Under the pieces are notes generated by a model. It worked only from the letters and a program-made list of their open reading frames with translations. It made no database searches and was not told where the DNA came from. Source: CAZTHL01 sp964613585 (GTDB lineage Bacteria; Pseudomonadota; Alphaproteobacteria; DSM-16000; Inquilinaceae). From it: 40,570 bases of DNA. Position 1 is the first letter of the stretch. The number at the start of each line of letters is the position of its first letter. The DNA lies in contig CAZTHL010000029.1 in the NCBI GenBank assembly GCA_964613585.1, forward strand, positions 1 through 40,570, read 5' to 3'. Below, piece by piece: positions 16,621 to 25,465 of the stretch. A program made the translations under genes and the position numbers.

Positions 16621-18666
16621 TCAATCGGTGTCCGTGGTCGCCGTGATGGCCGGCTGAAGGCCTGAGGGCCCGACGTCGCTCGGATTTGACAGGCCGGCCC
16701 GCCCAAGATGCCGGGCGATCGGCTCAATGCCGAGCCGGTCCGGCTCCGGCCCTGACCAGTGCCATCGCGGGTCGAAACCGCTCTCCGTGACGCGGATCGA
16801 GGCTGTGTCCTGACCAGCCGGCGAGGCCTCGACGACGCCGACCAACAGATTGCGATCGAGCGTGTAGTCGCCCGGGCTGCTCAAGCTCACATAGTCGAGA
16901 CTGCCGTTGGCCAGCACGATGTTGCGCTCGATCAGGTTGCGGGCGGGCTTGTCGTCGTAGGCGTACTGCGTCTGAACGTGAAGAAACGCCTCTCCCCGGG
17001 CATCGTCTCCGTGGTGCTCCAGCGGGCTGTCCTCCAGAAGGACAATATTGTTGGTGATGGTGATGTCGTCGCCGCCATGGATCACAAAGGTGCGATCCTG
17101 TCCATGCACCAGATTGCCATGGGCAACCATGTTGTTGAGCGCGTCGTGATTGTCAAAATAGATCGCCACATCCGTGTCGACCGCGCGCGTGACCCCGTTT
17201 TTGTCGATAAATCGGAAATCGGAATTGCCAACCACGTTGTATTGAAATTTCGAGAAATAATGATCCTTGATCGGGTGGCTGCCCCGAGCGGCGATGGTGT
17301 AGAACACGCCCCAGTCGTGGTTGGTGTAGTCGGTGGCGAGCATTTTATTGTATTCGAACAGGTTCATGTCTGAAAGTCGGCTTTCGGCCTCGTTGGACAC
17401 CCCGATCATGGTGGAGCCGTGAATGGCATTGTGGTGAATGTGATTGTCGCCGCCGTTGCCGCGGATTGCCAGCTTCTGCTGGGTCAGCCAGCCCTGGTAC
17501 GGATCAAAATAATTGTTGGTGATCTCGTTGTGGCCGCTGCGCGCGTACAGGCTGATCCCGGCGAGCAGGTTCAGGCCGAAGATGTTGTTGGCGAGGCGGG
17601 CATGACTTGAGCCGGTCAGGTCGACGGCCACGGCCACCGACATGATCATGGTGTTGGTCACCGTCAGCCGGTCGGAGCCGTTGCGGGCAAGGATCCCGGT
17701 GCCCTGGCCGGTCGACCGCTGCTTGTCACCGCGATCGATGAAGGCGTCGGAGATGATGAGCCCGTCAAGCGTCACGTCGTCGGCGTCGTCCAGAACGAAC
17801 ACCTGATCGTGCCGCGCGATCAGTGCGCCGTCGCGGGCCAGAAGGTCCGGATCGGCCGGCTTGACATGAAGGCGTCCGGAGCTTGCATCGACGCCGAGCT
17901 CGCCGATCTCGTCCACGTCCCGGGCGTTGTGGATGATGCGGAACGCGCCGCCATTCGCGCGTTGATTGAATCCCCGGTGAGCGACGCCGCCGTCTGTTGT
18001 AATTGTCCTGCCGCGCCAGTCAATGCTGGCGATCGCTCCGTGATGGTTGGTCCAATCGTACATGGTGAAGGCATAGATCCTGTCCCCGACGGCAATGTCG
18101 CCGGGCCCGATCTCCGCCGGATCGAAGCGGATGGTCGCCGGTCGGTCGGCCCGGGCGTCGCCGCCGCGAGAGCCCGGCAGGGCGGTAAACATGAGGTCGA
18201 TCTCGTGGGCGCCGCTGGCACGGGCATCGGCCGGACGAAGCGGCTGACGGCCGATCGTTCCGGTGTAGCCGGGCCGAAAGTCGACGGCCGCCGAGAACAC
18301 CCCGCCGCCCTCATGACGCCAGCCCGTGATCCGCTCGCCGCCTGAGACATGCGGCGTCTCGCCGGGGAACGCCTTGAACGTGACGCCGTCGTCCCGGTCG
18401 TCGAGACGGATCGTGCCTTGCGCGTACACCCCGCCGCGCAGCACGGTCGTGTCGATGGCCGACCGGCGCATGGCATCCCGGGCCTGCTCCAGGGTGCGGA
18501 ACGGACGTGCCGGTGACCCGTCGTTGTCGTCGTCCCCCCAGGGGGCCACATGGAAGGCCGAGCCTTCGGCGGCCATCGTCGGGCCCGCGCCGACCGCGAC
18601 AAGGCCGGCAAACGCCAGGGTGATCAGCAGCCGTCGCCGGTCGCGCCGCCGCGCGGGTTGCTCCAT
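16621..18666 (-). CDS. Secreted right-handed parallel beta-helix protein (polysaccharide lyase/epimerase-like)
   Basis: After a Sec signal (RRRLLITLAFAGLVAVGAGPTMAAEG), the 681-residue protein begins with FHVAPWGDDDNDGSPARPFRTLEQARDA. This is the usual opening of secreted beta-helix proteins: a 'v.p.GdD.n.Gs...Pf.tl..A' motif. The middle and C-terminal parts carry many beta-helix turns with Asn-rich ladders (LANNIFGLNLLAGISLY, NEITNNYFD, NHIHHNAIHGSTMIGVSNEA, NNMVAHGNLVHG, ITITNNIVLL). This fold is shared by polysaccharide lyases, C5-epimerases and some glycosidases, all acting in the periplasm or outside. The most likely role is trimming or modifying the exopolysaccharide made here, as AlgG or AlgL do for alginate; the exact reaction cannot be read. 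The ATG at 18666 is preferred because GAGGAGG lies six bases upstream; earlier in-frame ATGs lack a site. It ends convergently with the sulfotransferase, 18 bases apart. Confidence 0.82.
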   Translation of the reverse strand: MEQPARRRDRRRLLITLAFAGLVAVGAGPTMAAEGSAFHVAPWGDDDNDGSPARPFRTLEQARDAMRRSAIDTTVLRGGVYAQGTIRLDDRDDGVTFKAFPGETPHVSGGERITGWRHEGGGVFSAAVDFRPGYTGTIGRQPLRPADARASGAHEIDLMFTALPGSRGGDARADRPATIRFDPAEIGPGDIAVGDRIYAFTMYDWTNHHGAIASIDWRGRTITTDGGVAHRGFNQRANGGAFRIIHNARDVDEIGELGVDASSGRLHVKPADPDLLARDGALIARHDQVFVLDDADDVTLDGLIISDAFIDRGDKQRSTGQGTGILARNGSDRLTVTNTMIMSVAVAVDLTGSSHARLANNIFGLNLLAGISLYARSGHNEITNNYFDPYQGWLTQQKLAIRGNGGDNHIHHNAIHGSTMIGVSNEAESRLSDMNLFEYNKMLATDYTNHDWGVFYTIAARGSHPIKDHYFSKFQYNVVGNSDFRFIDKNGVTRAVDTDVAIYFDNHDALNNMVAHGNLVHGQDRTFVIHGGDDITITNNIVLLEDSPLEHHGDDARGEAFLHVQTQYAYDDKPARNLIERNIVLANGSLDYVSLSSPGDYTLDRNLLVGVVEASPAGQDTASIRVTESGFDPRWHWSGPEPDRLGIEPIARHLGRAGLSNPSDVGPSGLQPAITATTDTD

Positions 18667-18806
18667 GGAGGCCTCCTCATCGTTCCGACGACCCTGCGCG
18701 TCCCGTCGATGCTGCCCGATCAACCCGCGCATCCGGGGCCGCGACACCGACAGCCGTACACCGACAGCCGTATCGATGGGCACAAGGAACGGCTGGTCGC
18801 CCTCGG

Positions 18807-20000
18807 CTAGCCGTCCCGTGGACCACGAACAGCGCGTGCCCCATCCTCATCCGCCAGGGCATGGTCGCAGAAGGCCCGCATGACTATGAAGCAGGTGAAG
18901 CTGTGGTAGAGATAGATCAAGGTATTATCCGATATGAACAACAATGCGTTGAAGATCCAAATCATCAACGTTTCCGGGGTTCGCTGAAACACGTAAAAGA
19001 ACAGAAGAGGAATGACGACGAGTCCAAGGTAGCCATAGTCCAAAAGCAGCTTGCGAAAGTCGTTGTGCAGGTTTGCTGTCTTTCCTGCGGTCAGCTCGCT
19101 GACAAAGGCATCGGCGAAGCCGGCTCCATTGCCGAAGATCCACTGCCACGCGGTCTGCTGCTCCAGGAAGGCGTCGATCTCGGCGTTGATCAGGTAGCGG
19201 CCCATCGTGACCGCGTTGATGGCGCCCTTGATGTCGAGAAGATCAAGCAGATAGCGGGCGACTTCATTGATGTTGAGGGCAAGCACCGCGCAGAACGCTG
19301 TCATGGCCAAGGCCACCAGCGAGGCCATGCGCATCCGCCGCTCTCGGGAGCTGTACATGATGCTCAACGTGTAATCGATGGCCACAACGATCACGAACGC
19401 CAGCAGCGCGATGCGCTTGAACGACAGAACAAACACGACGAGGCAGAGGGCGAACCAGCTCCATTGCCGGCGCTTGAGGAAATAGTACGACAAGATTCCG
19501 AACGGCCACGCCAGCGGGCCCTCCAGGAAGCCCTCCGAGCCGACGAAGTCGACCGAGAGCGAGCCGGCTCCGCCGCGCATGGCCATGAAGGCGAAGGAGA
19601 CCAGCAGCACCAGGGTCAGGACCCGCACCGCCGCTTCGTTGACCCGAAAGAACGGCAGGAAGATGAGGAAGCTGCCTCCGATGATGAGAATGTCACGGAT
19701 TGCCTCGAAATGAAATGAAAGAGTCAGCGATGACGCGAAGAAGGACAGCGTCAGATACACCAGCGCTGCTATCAGGAAACGCTGGTCCCACACCAATCGC
19801 CGGTCCGAAGACAGGATCAACGAAAAGAAGATTGAGACGAAGGGCAACGAATAAATCACAAGACGCAGCGGGCTTCCTCCGGCCACGACGGTGATGAAAT
19901 AGAAGGCGCCGAAGACGAGCACAATAAAATAGGCGTGGACAAAGTCCCGCGGCAGGATCACCCGGTTCAGCCGGCCAGCCAGGTCATTGCTGTAGGTCAT
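18807..20000 (-). CDS. O-antigen ligase/polymerase-like membrane protein (putative Wzy)
   Basis: This 397-residue protein is almost entirely hydrophobic, with about ten or more membrane spans and one larger loop around residues 250-315. That loop includes IFGNGAGFADAFVSELTAGK and NLHNDFRKLLLDYGYLGL. A 'HND...L..YG.lG' motif before the last spans is typical of the Wzy_C/O-antigen ligase superfamily. In a Wzx/Wzy pathway this enzyme joins flipped lipid-linked repeat units into long chains in the periplasm. The gene lies upstream of the beta-helix gene on the same strand (140 bases apart). Wzy proteins diverge strongly, so the call rests on topology, the motif and the presence of Wzx, Wzc and WcaJ in the same locus. 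A ligase function is the main alternative. GGAAG lies nine bases before the ATG. Confidence 0.8.
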   Translation of the reverse strand: MTYSNDLAGRLNRVILPRDFVHAYFIVLVFGAFYFITVVAGGSPLRLVIYSLPFVSIFFSLILSSDRRLVWDQRFLIAALVYLTLSFFASSLTLSFHFEAIRDILIIGGSFLIFLPFFRVNEAAVRVLTLVLLVSFAFMAMRGGAGSLSVDFVGSEGFLEGPLAWPFGILSYYFLKRRQWSWFALCLVVFVLSFKRIALLAFVIVVAIDYTLSIMYSSRERRMRMASLVALAMTAFCAVLALNINEVARYLLDLLDIKGAINAVTMGRYLINAEIDAFLEQQTAWQWIFGNGAGFADAFVSELTAGKTANLHNDFRKLLLDYGYLGLVVIPLLFFYVFQRTPETLMIWIFNALLFISDNTLIYLYHSFTCFIVMRAFCDHALADEDGARAVRGPRDG

Positions 20001-20245
20001 GATCGCACGCTTCCATCCGGGTTGTGGGAGATCGCTCGGAAGGGCGCTCTCGTGAGGCGTCGCATTGACGGAGTCCGGGCGGATCCGATTGTGGGTGATC
20101 TTCCTTGCAAAGAAATGACCGGAAGCCCTGTTCCGGGAGGGGCGGGTTCAGGCTGTGGACCCTGCTCCCGCGGGAGTCCTCTTCATACTCTGTAAAGGCA
20201 GCCGCGCCTACCATTGGTGCATCCCGAAGCCGACAGGGATCATCC

Positions 20246-20458
20246 ATGTCCTCTGCCGTTCCGGCGCGTCCCCGCGGAGAGAGCCCGGTGCTTCCCGCCA
20301 TGGGCGTCACGCCACCGGCCCCGGCCGGCCGCGGCCGGGGTGGGCACGGGCTTGATGCCGAGGACCGCTGGCCTCTGGGACAGCGGCTTCTGCTCGTCGC
20401 CGCCTCGTCCGCCGGCCTGTGGATCCTCATCCTGCTTGTGGTGCTCCGGCTCGTCTAG
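20246..20458 (+). CDS. Small single-span membrane protein, function unknown
   Basis: A 70-residue open frame starts at an ATG with AGGGA six bases upstream. It has a Pro/Gly-rich cytoplasmic-looking head and one strong membrane span (RLLLVAASSAGLWILILLVVLRL, about residues 47-69; the span is followed only by Val and the stop). The hydrophobic block after RWPLGQ is a common arrangement in small proteins of alphaproteobacterial surface-polysaccharide loci. The TAG stop is the first three bases of a palindromic repeat (see 20456-20580), so the present C-terminus may have been fixed by insertion of that repeat. No known family is recognised. It stands between the divergent wzy-like gene and the GT2. 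Real coding status is likely but not certain. Confidence 0.6.
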   Translation: MSSAVPARPRGESPVLPAMGVTPPAPAGRGRGGHGLDAEDRWPLGQRLLLVAASSAGLWILILLVVLRLV

Positions 20459-20580
20459 AGCGTTTCCGGGTTGTCCTTCGCCGGCCCGCTCCTCCGCCCG
20501 GCCACCCGCCGACAGGATGCCCGGGCTGGCCGGGCGGGGGAGCGGGCGGTGCCGATTCAACGTCAGGCGGAAACGCTCTA
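20456..20580. repeat. Palindromic dispersed repeat, copy A (MITE/RIME-like)
   Basis: A 125-base element with perfect 12-base terminal inverted repeats (TAGAGCGTTTCC at 20456-20467 and its complement at 20569-20580). An inner pair of 19-base arms (20486-20504 and 20527-20545) matches at 18 of 19 positions, so the whole element can fold into one long hairpin. Its right arm resembles those of copies B, C and D. It encodes nothing and holds the stop codon of the small membrane protein gene. Confidence 0.75.
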
Positions 20581-21276
20581 CAGCCTGTCCGACCGGGCCG
20601 ACGTCGACAGTCCGCTGCCGCGCTCGACCGCCAACGACAGCGTGCCCGGTGGCCGGGCAGGGCCGCAGCCCGGAGGGGTTCGGTGCAGGCGGGAACCACT
20701 TCGGGTGTTCCTCAAGCCCGTCGCGCCGCCGGCTCGCCGCCAGCAGCCGGCATGGGACCGGCCCGCCCCCTTCTCCATCACGGTCTTCCCCGGAAGCCCT
20801 GCCGGGGTCATGAAGGAACAAACCTCCAGTCCCGGGCCTTCCGATGATGACGGGAGGCGGGCGGCCCGGTCTGACAACGCTGACCGTCGGCGCCACCGGC
20901 CGGCGGCATTGTGAACGGGCGCCGCGGCCAAGGCCTCATCCGTCTCCCTCCCGCCGCGGTCGAGGGTGGGGATGAGGTCGTGGCCGGCGGGCCAACAGTC
21001 CGACGGCGCGGCGGCGGCCGGCGCGGCGGGCGCCCTGATCAGGACTGGACGCTTTGTCGACCGACATTCTAAAGTCAATGAACAAGACCAACGAGCATGA
21101 CATTTTTGGCTCGGGGCTTGGGCGGGACGAGCTTTACCATGAGTCCGCGCGCAAACGGTCTCGGCGAGACTTGCTGCTTGCATGATGCGGAAATGTACTT
21201 ATCTCAGGACCCTGAGGCTTGGCATTGGCCAAGTCCATGCTTTTTTGAGAGCCGGATGTATCAGGCGGAGACGGTG
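20459..21276. other. Long non-coding stretch between the small membrane protein and the GT2 gene
   Basis: These 818 bases contain repeat copy A (20456-20580), then a GC-rich stretch with open frames on both strands but no convincing start sites, and finally, from about 21060, a less GC-rich leader with two tandem hairpins just upstream of the GT2 gene. No gene is supported. Confidence 0.5.
21203..21246 (+). promoter_or_regulatory. Tandem hairpins and T-tract in the GT2 leader (possible attenuator)
   Basis: CTCAGG (21203-21208) and CCTGAG (21211-21216) form one stem with a very tight two-base loop. CTTGGC (21218-21223) and GCCAAG (21228-21233) form a second perfect stem with a four-base loop. 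A run of six T (21241-21246) follows after seven bases, and the gene's ATG lies at 21277. The T-run is a little far for a classic intrinsic terminator, so this may be an attenuator or another mRNA structure. Confidence 0.35.
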
Positions 21277-22254
21277 ATGAGCATTTTGTTCTCGGTGGTC
21301 ATATGCACGCATAACCGCGCAGATCATCTGTATCGGGCTGTCGAGAGCGCCGTGGGTCAGGATTTCGAGGCCGGCGCGTACGAGGTTCTGGTGGTCGACA
21401 ATGCCTCGACCGACGGGACGCGGTCGATCGTTGCTGGCTTCCGCGAGCGGCATCCGAATGTTCTCTACATTTACGAGCCTGCGCTGGGGCTCTCGAACGC
21501 ACGGAACACGGGCTGGCGCCAGGCGCGCGGCCGATGGGTCGCGTACCTTGACGATGACGCGGTGGCGGCGCCGGATTGGCTGACCGGTCTCCATAGGACC
21601 TTTGTCGATGAGGCGATCCGGCCGGCCTGCGTCGGCGGGCAAATCCTGCCCAACTGGGAGGCGCCGGCGCCGGCTTGGCTTCATCCGAGCCTGCACGGCC
21701 ATCTGACCATCATCGACTGGTCTCGGGAGCCGCAGGAGGTGCGCAAGCCCCATCTGGTGGCAGGAGCCAACATCGCCTTCGAGCGCGCGGTCCTCGAGCG
21801 GGTCGGCGGCTTCAATCCGGCCCTTGGGCGCCACGGCGCCAAGCTGCTGTCCGGTGAGGAGAAGGAGGTGGTGGTGAAGATCCTGCGCCTCGGCCGGCCG
21901 GTCTGGTACCAGCCGGCGGCGTCGGTCCAGCATTTCGTGCCGGCGGCCCGCCTGACCCGCAGCTGGTTCCTGGATCGGGCCCGCTGGCAAGGCCGGTCGA
22001 ACGGCATTATCCGGCTGGAGGAGCTGGCCGGCCGGCCTGGCGCCCGCTGGCGAGCCGTAGCGCGCGAGACCTTGCGTCTTCGCCCCTGGAAAAGCCTGCT
22101 CGGCTGCCTTCTGTTCGTGCACCGGCCGCATCGGCAGTTCCAGGCCCGCTTCAATGTCGCCGTGCACAGCCAGTGCGTCTGGCAGCTGATCGTCGGCATG
22201 CCGGCAGGCGAGCGGCCGGTGGCGCCGCTCCGGGAGGCGCGCCATGGACCGTGA
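21277..22254 (+). CDS. Family 2 glycosyltransferase
   Basis: The 325-residue protein has a GT-A fold of family GT2: FSVVICTHNRADHLYRAVES at the N-terminus, VVDNASTDGT (39-48) for nucleotide binding, GLSNARNTG, and the metal-binding YLDDDAV (Asp 92-94). GGFNPALG and a GEEKEVVVKIL segment follow, fitting the acceptor and catalytic-base region. No obvious membrane spans are present. It probably adds one sugar of the repeat unit to the lipid-linked intermediate in the cytoplasm. The ATG at 21277 is preferred because GGAG lies six bases upstream and the family motif starts three residues later; ATGs further upstream would add an unrelated head across the hairpin leader. The AAA ATPase gene follows after 144 bases on the same strand. 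Donor sugar unknown. Confidence 0.9.
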   Translation: MSILFSVVICTHNRADHLYRAVESAVGQDFEAGAYEVLVVDNASTDGTRSIVAGFRERHPNVLYIYEPALGLSNARNTGWRQARGRWVAYLDDDAVAAPDWLTGLHRTFVDEAIRPACVGGQILPNWEAPAPAWLHPSLHGHLTIIDWSREPQEVRKPHLVAGANIAFERAVLERVGGFNPALGRHGAKLLSGEEKEVVVKILRLGRPVWYQPAASVQHFVPAARLTRSWFLDRARWQGRSNGIIRLEELAGRPGARWRAVARETLRLRPWKSLLGCLLFVHRPHRQFQARFNVAVHSQCVWQLIVGMPAGERPVAPLREARHGP

Positions 22255-22398
22255 AGGGGCCGGCACGGTCGGGCCAAGGGTGAGAATCGCGCGAGCGCGC
22301 TTCTATCCCAGCGCACTCTTCCAATGTTGTAGTCTGTCGTCCGGCACGCGGTGGCGCGTCACGGGCGACGCTCGGGCGGAGCCAGGGAGGGCCGTCTC

Positions 22399-24030
22399 GT
22401 GACCGGGAACCCTCAAGCAAAGCGGCCGATGCTGAACATCTTCAGAAAGCGCAAGGAACGCTCGGGCGGACCGGCGGGCCAGCTTGCCGAACCGCCGTTC
22501 TCCCCACCGTTCGAACGTCGGGATCCGCCGGTCGCCAGGCCCAATGCCGAGCGACCGCCCCGGTTGCCGAGCCCGTCGGATCCGGAGCCGGCGCGTCCCT
22601 CGGCACCCCTGTCCCCGGGCGGTGCCGAGCCACGGCCCGCGGAAGCGCCGGCCTCGGGCGCGTCGGCGAGCCGGGTCGGCCGATCGCTCGGCGACCTGGT
22701 GTCCCGTGCGGTGACGGCGGAGGCGGCGCCCGAGACGGTGGACGACGGCTTTCAGGCGGCGGTCGTGCCGGGACGGCTGAACGGCTCCCATCTGCCGCGC
22801 TTTCGTCGCGCGCTGTCCGAGCCGTCGCCGGGCGGCGCCGGGCGCCTGGACCGCTCGCTCAGCCAGAGCCTCTGGGAGGCCTTCACGCCAACCCGGCCCA
22901 AGCAGATGGGCAGGCTGTTCGCCGGACGGCGCCAGCAGCTGCAGCGGGTCATCTCGGCGATCGAGGAGGAGCGCGCCAACGTCGTTGTGTTCGGAGAGCG
23001 CGGGCTCGGCAAGACCTCGTTCGCCAACGTCATCTCCGCCTCCGCTGAGGAAAGCGGCTACCGGGTGCTGCGCTACGCGTGCTCCTCCGAGACCACCTAC
23101 GACGAGATGTTCCGGCTGCTCCTCCGCAAAATCCCCGGCCGATGCGTGCGTGGCGCCGGGATCATGGAGCATCGGCTCGATCCCGCGGTGGACCACTGCG
23201 AGCAGCTCCTGCCCGCCGAGGGCTTCGGTCCCACCGAGCTGACCGACGTGCTTCGGCAGATCACCATGGACCATGTCATCTTCGTCATCGACGAGTTCGA
23301 CCGGGTCGATGATGTGCACTTTCGGAAGGGCTTGGCCGAGACCATCAAGAACGTTTCGGACGTGTCGGCCAGGGTCACCTTCTTCATCCTCGGGGTGGCG
23401 CAAAGCCTCGAGGATCTCCTTGGTGTCCATCCATCCATCCAGCGGAACATCATCGGAGTCCACTTGCCCCTGATGACCGAGCAGGAGCTCGACACGGTGA
23501 TCACCATGGGCGAGGAGGCCTCTGGCCTACGGTTCGACGAGCAGATGCGGCCGGTGATCATCCGGCTCTCGCAGGGGCTGCCGTACTTCACCCAGCTGCT
23601 TTGCTTCCATTCCGCACGTCACGCCATCGACCGCCAGTCGCATTTCGTCGAGCGGGTCGATGTGGCGGAGGCGGTTGAGCGCGTCGTGGCGGAGGCCGAT
23701 CATGTGCTGAGGGCTGCCTACGATCGGGCGACCCTCGGGGAGCGCATGCCGTTCATGACGGACATCGTGTTCGCCGCGGCATCGTGCAGGACCGATCCGC
23801 ACGGAGCCTTCACGGCCGAGGACGTGGCGGCGGTCGAGATTGACGGCGAGGCGCGGCGGATCGCGCCGCTGACGGCTCACAAGGCGCTGAGCGCGCTCAG
23901 CGAGGACGACAAGGGGGCCTTGCTGATCAAGCACCGGACCGCGGCGGCCGAGACAAGATATGTCTTCGCCTACCAGGCCATGCGGCAATACATCCTGGCT
24001 CGGCAGGCGCGGCAGCGCGCGATCATCTGA
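22399..24030 (+). CDS. AAA-type ATPase with a proline-rich N-terminal extension
   Basis: The 543-residue protein has a probably disordered head rich in Pro, Ser and Arg (about 20-95), a linker, then a P-loop ATPase domain resembling the Orc1/ExeA-like AAA group. Its Walker A is GERGLGKTS (199-207) and Walker B VIFVIDEFD (293-301), with a possible sensor segment ARVTFFILGVAQSLEDLL and a helical C-terminal region. No signal or membrane span is seen. The GTG start at 22399 is chosen because GGAGGG lies seven bases upstream; an ATG at 22429 has a poor site. It is encoded between the GT2 and a convergent GT4 inside the polysaccharide locus. Such ATPases often act as switches on partner proteins, but the partner is unknown. 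A double TGA in frame, twelve bases apart, ends the gene. Confidence 0.8.
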   Translation: MTGNPQAKRPMLNIFRKRKERSGGPAGQLAEPPFSPPFERRDPPVARPNAERPPRLPSPSDPEPARPSAPLSPGGAEPRPAEAPASGASASRVGRSLGDLVSRAVTAEAAPETVDDGFQAAVVPGRLNGSHLPRFRRALSEPSPGGAGRLDRSLSQSLWEAFTPTRPKQMGRLFAGRRQQLQRVISAIEEERANVVVFGERGLGKTSFANVISASAEESGYRVLRYACSSETTYDEMFRLLLRKIPGRCVRGAGIMEHRLDPAVDHCEQLLPAEGFGPTELTDVLRQITMDHVIFVIDEFDRVDDVHFRKGLAETIKNVSDVSARVTFFILGVAQSLEDLLGVHPSIQRNIIGVHLPLMTEQELDTVITMGEEASGLRFDEQMRPVIIRLSQGLPYFTQLLCFHSARHAIDRQSHFVERVDVAEAVERVVAEADHVLRAAYDRATLGERMPFMTDIVFAAASCRTDPHGAFTAEDVAAVEIDGEARRIAPLTAHKALSALSEDDKGALLIKHRTAAAETRYVFAYQAMRQYILARQARQRAII

Positions 24031-24080
24031 GGCATCTTCTGAGGCGTCTTCGGGCTCGGCGGTGTCCCATGGTCGGCGCG

Positions 24081-25280
24081 TCATGCCGCATGGGACGCCT
24101 GGATCGAGGTGGCGTCGCGGTACACGCCCATCAGCCGGTCATAGTTGATGGCGGCCGTGAATCGTTTGGCGTACTGGTCGCGCACCGCCTTGCGCATCGC
24201 GGCGCGCCGCTCCGGCTGAGCGAACAGCCGGGAGACGGCCTCGCTCAGCGCCGCGGGGTCGCCCGGCGGCACGAGCACGCCGGTCCTTTCGTCCTCGATG
24301 ACCGACGCCAGCCCGCCCAGGCGGCTGGCCACCACCGGCAAGCCCGTGGCGAACGCCTCGGCCACCACCATGGGAAAGCCTTCGTACCAGTAGGACGGGA
24401 CAATCAGCATGGCGGCGTCCCGGAAGAGTGGCAAGAGCCGGTCCCGTGACAGCGCGCCCAGCCATTCGACCTGCTCGCTGCGCTCGGCCAGGCTCCGCAC
24501 CGGCCCGGCCAGGGGACCGTCCCCGGCGATCTTCAGCGGCACCGGGGTCCGATGGTCCTGCCAGGCTTCCACGAGCGTCTCGATGCCTTTTTCCGGTGAC
24601 AGCCGCCCGGCAAACAGGGCGAAGCCGCCACGTCCTGTTCCCATGCCCGGATCCGGCTCGACGAAGTTCGGCTTCACCGCAAGCTTCTCGGGCGGCAGGC
24701 CGGCTTGCACCATCTTGTCGCGGGCAAACGGGGTCAGCGCGATGTAGCGGTCGACCGCGTTGCGCCAGGTACCGGCGTATCGGTGGCCCGACAGCATGAC
24801 CGCGAGGACCGCGCTGGCGGCTCTGTCGCTCCGGTAGCAACGGTGCCAGACGGCAGGCCAAGGGAAATGCTTGCCGACGCAGTCCTCGCACGGTCGATTG
24901 TCGCGCATCAACTGGGCGCTGGCGCAGGCCAGGCGGTAATTGTGCAGTGTCTGCACGACGGCGGCTCCGGCCTCGCGGGCGCCGTAGTATCCGGCGGGAG
25001 ACACCAGCGGCAATGTGTTGTGAAAGTGGACGACATGGGCCTTCAGGCGCGCCGCAGCGTCGCGGATGCCGTTGAAGCTCCGGCGATTCCAGACCGTGGA
25101 ACTGGCGAGCTCCATGCGGCCCATGGCTTCAATATCACCATTGTGTAGCGTATACGTTTCGACGTCATGCCCCTGGCGCCGCAAGAGCGCGGCTTCCGCG
25201 GCAAAGACTTGATCCTCGCCACCCGCATGCTTGTAGTAATTATGCACCATGAGCACGCGAAATTTATCGCCATTGGACAT
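24081..25280 (-). CDS. Family 4 glycosyltransferase (copy 1)
   Basis: The 399-residue GT-B enzyme shows the N-terminal donor/acceptor fold start RVLMVHNYYKHAGGEDQVF, then HFHNTLPLVSP, TLHNYRLAC and a CEDC pair (a possible metal site). The GT4 C-terminal hallmarks are FAGRLSPEKGIETLVEAW, KIAGDGPL, EGFPMVVAEAFATGLPVVAS and the phosphate-binding ridge. Retaining GT4 enzymes add a sugar from a nucleotide donor. A close paralogue is encoded at 29073-30320; the two agree over their whole length, well over half of positions by eye. AAAGGA lies eight bases before the ATG. The gene is divergent from the flippase and convergent with the AAA ATPase. Donor and linkage unknown. Confidence 0.93.
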   Translation of the reverse strand: MSNGDKFRVLMVHNYYKHAGGEDQVFAAEAALLRRQGHDVETYTLHNGDIEAMGRMELASSTVWNRRSFNGIRDAAARLKAHVVHFHNTLPLVSPAGYYGAREAGAAVVQTLHNYRLACASAQLMRDNRPCEDCVGKHFPWPAVWHRCYRSDRAASAVLAVMLSGHRYAGTWRNAVDRYIALTPFARDKMVQAGLPPEKLAVKPNFVEPDPGMGTGRGGFALFAGRLSPEKGIETLVEAWQDHRTPVPLKIAGDGPLAGPVRSLAERSEQVEWLGALSRDRLLPLFRDAAMLIVPSYWYEGFPMVVAEAFATGLPVVASRLGGLASVIEDERTGVLVPPGDPAALSEAVSRLFAQPERRAAMRKAVRDQYAKRFTAAINYDRLMGVYRDATSIQASHAA

Positions 25281-25465
25281 CGATCTGGTCCTTTCCCTCC
25301 AGGTCGGGCTTGGTATGGCCGGCTGCGCGAGAGTGCTGGGATCGTATAGCTGGAATTAGCGTTTAGGGTATCTCATTACATCACAATCGACTTACGGAGA
25401 GTTGGATCGACGGATGCCGCCCGAGACTTTCCGCTGCGTCGGCTGCCCGTCACCACGGAGTTGAT

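Noticed and set aside
18580..18666. Possible Tat signal in the beta-helix protein (RRRDRRR)
   Set aside because: The arginines are not in the S/T-RR-x-F-L-K context and are followed by an ordinary Sec-type hydrophobic core.
24026..24049. 12-base tandem duplication (TCTGAGGC units) giving a second in-frame TGA after the AAA ATPase
   Set aside because: Too short to mean more than local slippage; no effect on the protein.
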